Shown: one piece after another, positions 46,202 to 56,707 of the stretch | Layout: every line of letters begins with the position of its first letter | How positions within the stretch are numbered: the first letter of the stretch is position 1 | NCBI GenBank assembly: GCA_014871385.1 | Contig: CM026426.1 | Coordinates: forward strand, 36,333,918 to 36,397,917 | Source: Ceratodon purpureus | Taxonomy: Eukaryota; Streptophyta; Bryopsida; Pseudoditrichales; Ditrichaceae | Reading direction: 5' to 3' | DNA length: 64,000 bases | Position numbers and translations under genes: made by a program | The notes under the pieces: generated by a model | Database searches by the model: none | The model's input: only the letters and a program-made list of their open reading frames with translations | Told to the model about the DNA's origin: nothing

Positions 46202-47660
46202 TTGATCCCAATGCGTCTTCTAAATTTTGTTGATGTGCCTCCTCCACGGGCACCATTAATGGTACATTCACTGCCACAGAATGTACATTGACACGGAGAA
46301 ATTGAGGAGGGATGGGACGATGATGGAAAACCCCATTCCCTCCTAGTGCATTCACACTTGCGGTTGCCACTACACTTGTCCTGTCTGAAGCTTTTGCTAA
46401 CCAGACAAAGTCTCCGATTTGGAACTGCGTTAGTGATACAACATGCATAAGTAAGTACAACTGAAACTGGTATTATACCAATTATCTCATCTATGATAAG
46501 TCATGTGCCGTTTGAATACGTGCACACCTCTCTCTCCTTACGTCTTTGAGACTGAGATTCGCCTACCACATTCTTCTCTTTCTGCATATGTACAGTGTTT
46601 CAGTTAGTGGAATCTCATCGAGAGTCACTGTGGAGTCTGGACATTACAAAGGAAACAAACAGGGAAAAAAATGGAGTACAGAATAAAGGGTGATTATTGT
46701 ACCATCATGTGTTACTGTAATTTTTTCTTCAGAAGTAAACCGATCAACAAGAATTACGCAGTTAATTAACACAAAGAAGATCGCAGTGTTTGATGTATTA
46801 TACAAGCAAGTGTAACGAAGCATTAGTCAAAGTCGCATAGTTTAACTCAACAAAGAAATTAAACGACAACTGCTGTCTTCTTAGATTCATTAGTACTAAG
46901 TGTATTTGTGTTTAATTGAAGACGAGTACAGGAATAAATCTTTCCTTTACAAACATCATCAGCTTCCAAAGTCTAATCAAAATCCAGAGGAATAAAACTT
47001 TGTACCCTTACCCCCTTACACTTATACTGAGTACATCACTTACACATAAAAGAGGTCAACTCTCTAAGAACTGTAATACTTAGGTTTAGTGATTCCTCAC
47101 CGGTGCATTCGTGTTCTTTACAAACTCTTGCACAGGCTGGTTATCATCCTACAATCACATTGATAATATTAGATATGGTCTAAAATTTACAATCTGGTTC
47201 AATGTAGTCTTTTTGATACTTGTCAAACAAGTCGAAGTCACAATATGTGACATGAAAAAACAAGCAACATATCAATATTTGGATCTAAATATTGAACAGA
47301 GAATCTGCTCTCGTGCATATAGTACACAGTGTCCTAATGAAGCTTTAGCATGACAATCACATAAGCGTACCACCTCCACATAGCGAACACAGATGTAATT
47401 TTTTTTGTATGAACTTCCACCAAACGTAGCAAACCCTCGTCTAATATATGGCAGGGCAATGTCTATCTCACATAGGCTACTCTCGATTCTCAGTTGAGGA
47501 TCAATACAAATGAATTGTAAAGTACTTAAGTAAAGACTTCACCTTTGCATCTGTTATTTTTGCCCTTCTCATCGACAATCCAGTATGATCGATAACAACT
47601 CGTTCCTGTGAATTGAAGGAGTCAGGGACTTCCCGTATCAGAAGACATTGTATAACTTGT
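46202..47660 (-). pseudogene. Unrecognised multi-exon host gene, cut by the hAT insertion
   Basis: Minus-strand exon-like pieces in order: 47,657-47,543 (LLIREVPDSFNSQERVV, DHTGLSMRRAKITDAK, donor GTGAAG); about 47,522-47,371 (FICIDPQLRIESSLCEID, YIRRGFATFGGSSYKKNY); 47,148-47,101 (acceptor GTAG, DDNQPVQEFVKNTNAP, donor GTGAGG); about 46,645-46,580 (STVTLDEIPLTETLYIC); and 46,424-46,202 (acceptor ACGCAG, FQIGDFVWLAKASDRTSVV, VPVEEAHQQNLEDALGSSVL). The last exon is interrupted by the hAT target site. Across the insertion it continues as GSSVLWTKALTFLKD and stops near 41,030. I cannot name the family. The upstream end meets element 1 at 47,718. Confidence 0.45.
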
Positions 47661-47717
47661 AGGGAAATCCATAGGAAGAAAACACACTTCATGCAATTCA
47701 ACTCCGTTAGTGTACAT

Positions 47718-47746
47718 CATGGTTGTCATAAAAGACCGACCGTCCG
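47718..47746 (+). repeat. Element 1 left terminal inverted repeat
   Basis: Starts CATGGTTGTCATAA; about 23 of 29 bases match the reverse complement of 60,857-60,885. Confidence 0.75.
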
Positions 47747-47854
47747 TTAGTCCGTCATGGTGACAAGACACACCTCCGTGTCCGTCACATAAGGGCGCTA
47801 ACCAATTGACTCACGGTAAGGATAAAACAAATTTACCTAGCGTTGAATTAGTGC

Positions 47855-48180
47855 GGGCAAGAGCGCGATTACGGGCGAGTGCATGCGGGCGCGAGCAGTA
47901 CGACGGGCGCGAGCATCCGCGCAAATGCTATGTCACAGGCGCGTGCAGGAGTGCGGGAGAGCGAGGGCGTGTGCGTCGTTTCGGCCGCGCGTGTGCGCGT
48001 GCAAACGGGCGCGATCCAGTTGACGGTTGCGAGCACAGTTATCAGGCGCGGTCATGTGGGCGCGAGCCTGGATCGGGCACGTACAGTAATGGGCGCGTGT
48101 GTTTGGGCGAGTGCGCTGCATTGGGCGTCGGCGGTCGGGCGCGAGCGCTGCAGGTTAGACGGGAAAGAGCAACCTCGAGC
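47855..48180 (+). repeat. GGGCGCGAGC array A1 (left end)
   Basis: Irregular copies of ACGGGCGCGAGCA with spacings of roughly 15-40 bases; exact GGGCGCGAGC at about 47,887, 47,904, 48,058 and 48,137, and variants such as GGGCGCGATC and GGGCGCGTGT. Lies between the left end and the 3' end of the kinase gene. Confidence 0.85.
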
Positions 48181-48342
48181 AACCTCGGGCAACGAGAGGG
48201 CATATATTTCAGGAGAGGGCAATTGGGAAGTGCAATGTTTATTGAAAAGTATTGCAAAATTGTGGCAGTAAACCGCTTACAAAGAATGTCCCCTCTTATG
48301 GAGAACTGGGAATATCACATTGTTGTCACTACTTGCCTACTT

Positions 48343-49910
48343 CTAAATATGTTTGCGATAACAACACTTAGGGATCTGGAAATTGTAGGGAGGGGCTGTT
48401 AGAGTAGCATGGGCCAACTGCAAGGTGGAGCGTTTCTTGGGATCGGGATTTGTGAGCTCCTTCAACACCACTACAAATCTAGCCTTCCCCGCTTATTTTT
48501 GAAAAGGTCGTAGTCGTCCTCGTCCTTCCAAATCATATTTGCTACCACTCCAACCGAGTACGCATCGGCAGCCTGCGTATATAGATGTCTCCTCCTTAGA
48601 GTTTCATATGAGGTCTCCGAATTTCGCTTACCATAAGTGTACCACAACTCCGGAGCCACAAAACTACCACGTTCCTTGAAGGCTTCCGTACACTTCGCTG
48701 CAGTTGGGTAACCGTACTTTGAAGGAGTTGTCTCGCAAGTGCGACTTGCCATGCCCCAATCGCATACTCCAATGTAAACTTTGCTCACTTTATCCTCTGG
48801 GAAGTGAAGCAAGACGTTTCCCGGGGAGATGTCATTATGTTGCAAATACCCCTTATGGACCCGGTCCATAATACAGATCAGTGCCCAAGCTAGCTTGACC
48901 CTATGGGTGCGGAAGGCCTTAACACGGTCACGTGTTTCCATGGGCTGATCTGTCTGCTTGTGGATGTTACGGTTCTGAGTACCCTCCAAGATATTTGAAT
49001 TGAACTTGTGCAGAAAATTCTAAAGGCAATCACCATTCCACCAAAGCGTGTAGGCTTCCATCGTCCAGTCATTGACTGCAAAAAACTTAATAACGCCGGG
49101 ATGGTCAATCCTGCAAACCATGGCTTCTATTGCTGTCTGGTACCACTTCTGGGTCTCGTCAGTAGCCTTCGACATCTTTCCCGCAAAGACACAAGTCCCA
49201 GGTATGGTTTCCATGCCAACAGTACGTAATTTTTGGACTTTACTATACCCGCCTTCCCTTATGCTTGACAGCGGAATCAACTTGACCCCTCTCGGAACTC
49301 CAACCACTGCTCCCCACAAGTATTTATCCATTGCGCTTTTCATTCCAGCTTCAAGCCATGGCCTCACCCTCGTTCTATTACTCGAGAATCTCTTGCACGA
49401 ATCTTGGACATATTTGAGCTTCTCTATTTCCTCCTTCTGCGCCTGCGAGTAGCCCTCCGTTGGCTTCTTGTTGACACACTCAAACACATGCACAATGTTC
49501 GTAGTGTTTGTTATTATTTGATGCTCCATCCACTTAGGGAAATGATAGTAATTAATGCAATGATTATATCTCTTGGAACACTGCAGCTTCTTCCACAAAT
49601 ACTCTTCCAACTGCTCCTTTAATGCCTTAATTCCCGACTCTCCCTTGTCAATGTATGTACGGGTAATCGCCTCCCGTTTACGACATTCGTACCACTCCAA
49701 TGTTAGCACTCAAACAAAATCTTGGTACCGAGGAGGTGGGTAGTCCGGGTCCTTCTCACCCGCCCGTTTCCGGTTCTTCTTTCCCGTGGAGCTCGATGAC
49801 GGGTTCGAGCCAGTATGAGATGGTGCTGTGGAGGTTGCCACCACCTCATCTACAGGAGCATCAAGATCTACATACGCGGGACGTTTCTCGAATCCATGAG
49901 AGAATGACAT
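48343..49910 (-). pseudogene. Transposon-borne protein kinase, broken by two stops and a frameshift
   Basis: The ATG at 49,910 starts MSFSHGFEKRPAYVDLD, followed by a Ser/Lys-rich linker and a 150-residue N-terminal region. The kinase domain has a glycine-loop-like REGGYSKVQKL, the VAIK-type lysine in VFAGKMSK, an alpha-C Glu (AIEAMVCRIDHPGVIKF), catalytic loop HNDISPGNVLL, DWG in place of DFG (GVCDWGMASR), APE (SFVAPELWYTYG), ADAYSVGVV and the final Arg block TNPDPKKRST. All catalytic residues are present. The HxDISxGN loop recalls the fungal FunK1-type loop more than usual plant kinases. Defects: TGA at 49,710-49,712, TAG at 49,020-49,022 and a frameshift near 48,490 before the last 40 residues. 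Intronless. Likely role unknown; could phosphorylate the transposase or a host factor. Confidence 0.8.
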
Positions 49911-50080
49911 AGTTGGAATATTAAATTGGACACCAAAAAAAAACAAAAGTTCCCCCCCACCCAATCTGATTGCTCCCACTTCTTGCAGTTCCAAGCAGAG
50001 CACGTGGAGTCACGAGCTACGACAAGGAGCCACCTGGAAGAGGAGACTTTGAAAAGTAGAAAATAAGGGTTAAGGGGAGC

Positions 50081-50088
50081 CTTTTATG
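50081..50088 (-). promoter_or_regulatory. TATA-like box of the kinase gene
   Basis: Minus strand CATAAAAG, about 170 bases upstream of the kinase ATG and immediately downstream of array A2. Confidence 0.5.
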
Positions 50089-50099
50089 CTCCCCTCGGA

Positions 50100-50440
50100 T
50101 GATTGCGCCAGTAAGCGCGTACAGGAGCCCGTACAGGGCCTCCACGCGCCCGAACACGGACTCTACACGCGCCCGTCGGCCGCGTTTGCATGCGCCTGAG
50201 GAGACTGCCCGCGCCCGTGCGCGCGTCTGCGCGCTCGTTAGCCCAGATCAAGCGCGCTCGACGACGCTACAGGCGCCCGTGCCCGCGTGCTCGCGCCCGT
50301 AACCTTGCACGCGCCGGTTATCTGTACGCGGCTGCTCGCTTTACGCGCCCGTGACCGTGCACGCGCCCGTCTCCGTGCACTCGCCCGCCTTCCTGTAAGC
50401 GCTCGTCCCGTGCACGCGCCCTCATATGCAGCGTTAGATA
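50100..50440 (-). repeat. GGGCGCGAGC array A2 (kinase promoter)
   Basis: Copies lie in the opposite orientation to the other arrays: the plus strand shows GCTCGCGCCCGT, GCACGCGCCCGT and CTACACGCGCCCGT repeatedly. About 190-530 bases upstream of the kinase ATG. Confidence 0.85.
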
Positions 50441-50759
50441 CAGGTTCGACTACGGTATACCCATATATTGAACAGAATACAAAAAAAAAATCACTGGTCA
50501 ATGTCTCAATGGAAATATATTATTCGCATTTAGCGCTCAAAAATTAATACACAGCACAACCATACAATTCCTTCGAGTGTGAGATAATGAACTAGTGTGT
50601 CTTTAAGTAACAGTATATGTCTACGTAATAAGAAGGTATTAGCAAAAAAAAAAAAAAAATTTTAAGAATAACATAGTATTGTTTTTGGGGTTTTAGCCGG
50701 TAGATTTTATGGTTAGATTTACTGCTACTTCATGCGCTAAAAAAGTGACCACAGTCTAC

Positions 50760-53700
50760 TCTCTCCTTGTCTTGCGGGGCTTTTTCTTGCGTAAAGGTTG
50801 TCTTTTTCAAGCCAAAGTCGGCCCCAATTCGTGCCGAATTATCACATCCCCGTCATTTGGCGCCTCATCGCAACCTGGGTCTTCCTCGTCTGAGCGCTCG
50901 TTGTCACCTTCATCCTCAGGATCACCGACCACTGGAGCTCGTACCTCTCCTTCCACCTCCGATGTAATATTGCGCACTTGGATGGAAATTTCCCCCGTAT
51001 CGCCATCTCTGGCACTTACTAGGCGTTTCATACGCCTCTCCTTTCCTCCATTACCGATGGCTGTGATGCCATCCTCACTGATTACGCGTGTGTGAACAAC
51101 CCCAGTTCCAGAAGATGGCCCACCTTCAGTGTACCCTCTATAGAATGGGAGGGGATCGGGTCCGATTCTTTTGCTTGTCTTTTGTGTTCCTCCACGGGGT
51201 TCTTGTGATGGTGGTTTCTAACAACCCTGTCTACGGACTTCTTCGCACCACGCTGGGCCACACTCTGTATGGCGTCGTCTATAGCTGGCGCCACGGCGTC
51301 GTGGTTGACGGTGGAGGCACCACGTCGACTACCACCAGCTCAATGGAGTGGAGGCCTCGCCGCTGCAGATGATCTAAGGAGTCTAGCTATTTTTGCGCCC
51401 ATTGAACCCGTGGGCCTCCGAGCCAAGCCTTCATCCACAATTGTATCTGCTTCGTTACCCCCCATATCAGAGGGTTGCCATGGAGGCATAGTCCATGCGG
51501 GGATTGCGTGAACGGCCCTTCTCTCCTCAGCAGGAGGAATCTCTTGAAGCAAGCTTGAGTCTCCTTGTGTCGAACCTGTTCCCCAGTTGCCCTCCCCACT
51601 AATGAGACTGGTCCAATGAGGTCCATCTCCACCCCGTCCATGACTTCCATCACCCCCTTCGTCATTGTCCTCGTCATCATCGCCAGCATGGTTATTGTTG
51701 CCAAGATGGTCCTCGCTGGATGAATCATCCGCAACCCCGTCATTGTTATCGGGATTGATTTGGACTGGAATAGCATCTCCTTCGTCACGTGCGTCTCTTC
51801 CTTCTGCATTAGCCGCTTCATAAAAAACCGGGGGTGTAGGTAATTCGTCTCCATAGCTGTTAATGTCCGGGTTTTCTTGGTCATATTTTGGTTCACTGTT
51901 GAAGTCGTACGCATCACCGTTATCATCGTGGTTGTTGCAGTCACGACGATTGTTGCGGTTAGCGTCATCACCCCCGTTGCCATTACCGTCCTTATGCCCA
52001 TTCATGTTAACGTCATCGTGATCATGTCCCCAGACATCATCATCCTTACCGTCTGCGTGGTCATCCGGTATGTAATGATCGTCGTCATCTCCGTCCTCTT
52101 CGCTTGGATCTCTCTCCGGATCTGACTCCTCTGACCATGCATTGTTCTCGAACCATCTGAGGGGGTTGGGCTTTGGGCGTTCACGGAGGAGTCTGTTGTT
52201 CGTATAAATGTACACCAAGGCCTCAGACTTCTCCACCCCTAGGCGGTTGCGTACCTTGTTGTGGACAAACGAATACATGCTCCAATTCTGTTCACACAAT
52301 AAGGCAGAGCAGACCTGAGATAAAATGCGCTTCGCAATGATTGCCAAGGGCCCCCCCCAATCTTTTGCCACCATTGATGGGGTTCCAGATTCGCTGCTTT
52401 AATATCAATGGTCACTTCGGGGCTGTAAGGGCCAAGTTCCTCGTCGAACTGGGTAATCTCTACCACGAGTTCCGCAAATGGAATTCCCATTTGCCCACCC
52501 ACCTGACAAAACACCCGATTGAGAGCTGCCTTCGCTTCTCCTATGGCTTGTAAGTCGCGATGCCCTTTGGTCCAAGGGTTCAAGAGCGCCGCGGCATAAT
52601 GAAGATCCGTGTGCATCATGTCCCATCTACGGTCGAATCGCCTCTCCAGCCTTGTTGCCATGTCCGGTGGGAAAAAGCAAGGGTCTCCTCGGAGACTGTA
52701 CACGTGATCCTTTAGGTTGCTCATTGTAACCTATGCCTTGCCCATTGCGGGCTGGTTTCCATCGAACAATCTGAGAGCTACCAGGGCTGGTTTCACCAGG
52801 TGCTTGAAGTTGTCACGCTGATGCCAGAATCCATCATCACGGATTGTTTGACGCACTAGGCTTGCGCGTGCATGATTACGCACCCCCTCGGCTTGGTTGA
52901 ATAGACCGTCGACATACTCGAACCACTCCGATGCCATGACCACTTCCTCCAAAGCAAATTTAACCTCCATAAGGCGCGCTATCATCAGATAGTTACAAGC
53001 GAATCTGGTTTCAGCAGGAACCACCAAGGACAACTTGGGTTCAAATTTGCGGAAAAGGGTCATAGGGACATGATGTCTCCGAATGTAATGACACATGTGT
53101 TTAGCTTTGGCGACCAAATCCTTTACAAAGCGTTCCTTGCCCCAGTACTCCATAAGAAGATCTAGAATATGGGCACAACATCCCTGCTTGTACATGTCAG
53201 GATACTCCTCTAGGATATTATCCATGGCGCCAAGCATGTTGCTTGCATTGTCCGTACAAATCTGGACAACATTCTGAGGGCCAATTTCTCAAATATACTT
53301 CTTCATCTCCCCCGCAATGTATCCCATTGACTTCTTCTCGCCTGTCGTATCAACAGACCCAATAAATACATCACCTGCCGGACATACTAGCATGACATTC
53401 ATCAACGGTCGGCGATTCACATTATCCCAACCATCGGAGCATATGGTAGCCCCGTATAACTTGGTCGAGGTTTTCGTACGTTCATCAATCTTTGCCTTGA
53501 TTAACTTCTTTTTTTCCTTGATGTGCGTTGTTCGCATCGCGTTATAGGAAAGGGGATTGTAGTCAAATCCGGCAGCCGCCGTTGTGCTCACCGCCTTAAT
53601 AAATGCTGGGTGCTTGGCCACGTTGAATTCGACGTTGGCTTCGTAAAGAAGGATGACCACAACATGTCCAGTTCCTTTCGCTTGGAGATCTGGATTGCTT

Positions 53701-54199
53701 CACTCATGTCCTGTTGCCACAAGCTCCTAGTGGTATTCGAACCGGCCCAACTAGATGCAGCACTGGAGACATTTTGGTCCTCTTCGGTATCATTATACGA
53801 GGGTTCGGATCCATCGTATAGAGTGCCGTGTGTGGAAGCACTCGAACACGGACGTTGAACTGACGCGGGGAACGTTGGCCTGATACCATCCACCTCCTCC
53901 TGTGTCAAAGGGCCGGGAATCTTTCCAGCGCAAAACTGAAACTTCCTCTTCACTACGGTAGGTGCCTTCTGGCAAACCCTCGAGAGGTTAGGCTGGTCCT
54001 AACCATAATGCTGAAGGCACCTAGACTTCACGTACGAAAGCTTGGTCCTGCAATACACACATTGGGCTTCCTTAATTGACAGTGACCCTTCCTTGAGCTT
54101 GACCGTAAACCATGGTGCCCACTTTCTCGTAGGGAGTCTCGGAATGGCTCTAGCCGGAGCAACCACTTCAACCGCTTCAACCGCTTCAGCCGGATCCAT
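50760..54199 (-). pseudogene. Element 1 hAT transposase with BED finger and long acidic tail, broken
   Basis: The ATG at 54,199 starts MDPAEAVEAVEVVAPARA. BED-type finger: QCVYCRTKLSYVKSRCLQHYG. DUF659 core: YEANVEFNVAKHPAFIKAV, CSDGWDNVNRRPLMNVMLV (first Asp), VVQICTDNASNMLGAMDN (second Asp), GCCAHILDLLMEYWG, VPAETRFACNYLMIARL. C-terminal dimerisation: WWQ, IIAKRILSQVCSALLCEQNW and FVHNKVRNRLG. Then an unusual tail of over 300 residues rich in Asp, Asn, His and Gly (DGDDDDHYIPDDHADGKDDD), possibly continuing to about 50,760 with a basic KKKPRKTRR end. Defects: TAG near 53,999, frameshift near 53,655, TGA near 53,289, TAG near 52,731, frameshift in the C8 run near 52,355, TGA at 51,340. Should mobilise element 1; inactive in this copy. 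Confidence 0.85.
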
Positions 54200-54443
54200 A
54201 GTGAATGATTAGGGAAGTATCGGGACTAATAGGACCAGTAGAACCAAAAGATTATTATCTGATATAACTTAGTGTGTCTGAAAAGTGCTTGACACATTGA
54301 TTTATGGAGAGAAGAATTTTTACATTCCCCCCACTCAAACCAAGTGTCTCCACAAGCTAACAGTTTCAAGCAAGGAGCCCTGAAGGAGACCCAGGACTTG
54401 AAACACGCAAGAAGGTAAGGTGGATGTCAAATCAAGGGGGCAG

Positions 54444-54451
54444 TTTATATA
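54444..54451 (-). promoter_or_regulatory. TATA box of the element 1 transposase gene
   Basis: Minus strand TATATAAA, about 245 bases upstream of the ATG and about 30 bases downstream of array A3. Confidence 0.6.
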
Positions 54452-54479
54452 CTGCCGCCCTCGACTTGGTGAGTACTGT

Positions 54480-54790
54480 CTCGACGGGCGCGATCCGACG
54501 GGCGGCGCGCACGAGGAGATCGGGCGCGCTCCGAAGCGAACGGGCGGGCGCAGGTGGAAGCGCACGATTGCAGGCCGCATGGCAAATCGCGCGCGCAAGG
54601 GAGATAAGCGGGGGCGGGCGCATGCGGGCGCGAGCGCTGGAGGACAGGTGCGCGCGCGAGCGTAGAGGTGACGAAGCGGGGGGGCGCATGCGGACACTGA
54701 CTGGCGAATGCAGGTGCGCGCGCGCGCTGGCGGTCGAGTGCAGGCGCGCAGGAGCGAGCGCGAGCAAACAGGCGAAATCGATTTGGCGCG
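54480..54790 (+). repeat. GGGCGCGAGC array A3 (transposase promoter)
   Basis: Copies such as GACGGGCGCGATCC, ATCGGGCGCGCTCC, ATGCGGGCGCGAGCGC and AGGTGCGCGCGCG. Open frames across it are Arg/Ala-rich artefacts of the repeat. Confidence 0.85.
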
Positions 54791-55109
54791 CTCAATTCAC
54801 TGAGATAAAAATACCAATGAGAGGGAAAAATGAATAAAATTTAAAAAAATTAAAGTGTGTGAACTACAAACACGTGAACATCTACAGAAAATAAAAGAAA
54901 TCCTATTTAGATTCAGATTGTGACACATGAGTGAAGCGAGAGGACTACCCACCCCATTCACACATGTCTAAGAAGTGGAGTACGTTGTCCACTTGCTCTT
55001 TATGTGTCTGCCTTCCCAGTTGAAGGAAAGTTGTTTTAAGCTAACCTCGGGCTGAGTTAGCTAAAACTATGTGATAAATTTTTCAAGTTACCGTGTTATT
55101 TCAGTCAAA

Positions 55110-55375
55110 ACCACACGCGCGCGCGCACGTGGCGTAGTTGGGGACGGGTGCGAGCAGTCGCTCGAGAGCAGTTGGGCGAGAACGGTTGGGCGCGAGCAGG
55201 GCGCGAGCAGTTGGGCGGGCTCGTAACCGCGCATGGAAGGCGCGCGCGCGCGAGTACTTGCGGGCGCGAGTGCGTGTGGGCGGCTGCGCGCGCGCATGGG
55301 CAGGTCCAATGGAGCGACCGCGAAAGCGATCGCGCGGACGGACGGGCGTGATTGAACGGGCGCGCGCAATGAAGT
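55110..55375 (+). repeat. GGGCGCGAGC array A4
   Basis: Copies such as TTGGGCGCGAGCAG, GGGCGCGAGCAGTTGGG and TTGCGGGCGCGAGTGC, upstream of A3 between the transposase and RING-like genes. Confidence 0.85.
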
Positions 55376-55454
55376 TAAAATGCGGAAGTTCAAAAAAAAT
55401 AAAATTAAAAAAAGTCAACGGAGAGTATGGACTACAGTGAAATATAATTCATTA

Positions 55455-55879
55455 GTATGGGAGATTGGTGGAACTAAAAAGAAAAAAAATTAAAAGATCG
55501 AATAGGCATTCAAATTATAAAATAATCTTAACCACGAAAGGAAAAAAAATAAAAACAAGGGGATAGCATGGGGGAGTGGTGGAATTAGAAAAATGAACGG
55601 ACGAAGAAGGGATAAGGAATTAAATAAAAGCATAGTGTTCTAAGAAGGGGAAAAAGGAAAAAAAACAAATAAAAGAGTGTAGGATTATTAAATAAAAACA
55701 AGGAGATAGGATGGGGGAGTGGTGGAATTAGAAAAATGAATGGACGAAATGAGAGAAGGAATTAAATGAAAGCATAGTGTTCCAAGAAGGGAAAAAAAAA
55801 AAAAAAAAACAAATTAAAGAGTGTAGGATTATTAAATAAAAACAAGGAGATAGGATGGGGGAGTGGTGGAATTAGAAAC
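55455..55879. repeat. About 143-bp tandem repeat, 2.2 clear copies plus a degenerate one
   Basis: Units start at about 55,560, 55,702 and 55,846 with GGATAGGATGGGGGAGTGG and contain AAGCATAGTGTTC and GAGTGTAGGATTATTAAAT. A weaker copy begins near 55,455. Purine-rich on the plus strand. Lies between arrays A4 and A5. Confidence 0.85.
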
Positions 55880-55904
55880 GTTATTTCAGAAATCTTGTTG
55901 GAGT

Positions 55905-56300
55905 GCTCGGATGCGTGCAAAACGGGCGCGAGCACTGACATGCGCGGGCGCGTACGGGCGCGTGCAAATGGAAAGAGGGAATTCGAGGGGAGAAATTAGT
56001 TGCATGATACGATTGCAGTGGTCGCACGCGTGCAATGACGGGCGCGAGCAGTCGGGCGCGTGCAACATCAGGCACAAGCAGAACGCGAGAGACATTGTGG
56101 GGGGGAGAATGAGTTTCCACGATTCGGTACCCATGCGCGCGCTGTTGGTTCAATGGGCGCGAGCAGCTCTCGCGCGCACGCGTACGGGCGCAATCCTGTC
56201 TTGACTCTCGCCAGGGACTGGTGTTCGCGCGCAGGCACGCATAGTACGGGTACGCACACTACGGGCGCGCGCAAACGCGCGCGAACATGCAGGCGGGTCC
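55905..56300 (+). repeat. GGGCGCGAGC array A5
   Basis: Copies such as AACGGGCGCGAGCACTG, GACGGGCGCGAGCAGTCG, TCGGGCGCGTGCAAC, ATGGGCGCGAGCAGC and ACTACGGGCGCGCGCAA, downstream of the RING-like gene. Confidence 0.85.
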
Positions 56301-56707
56301 ACGGTTCAAATCCACGTAATATAAAATTCAGTCCATACCTTAAATACACTTACCATAAATTAAATTTTCTTACCGCAACTTAAATCCACTTACCATGCTA
56401 AACATTTTGGTGTGCACCAGAGTTATTTATACACTTATCATACAATGGAAGGAGAAGAGACAACGGACGGAATGGACAACATTTTTGGCAATCAAAAAAC
56501 GGGAGACCAATGCGGGGAGAAAAGAAGCGTCTTGGGAACCACGACAATGATTTCGTCCTGAAAATTAACATCCATTGATTGAGTTTAACAAACGTTAAAC
56601 ATGTGAATGTAATCCTAAACCTATCCAATTCCCTATGCCTTCTACATGTACTTATATTCCGATATCTTTTTACAAAACGTGGTCTCCACTCTTAGATCTC
56701 CACGACG

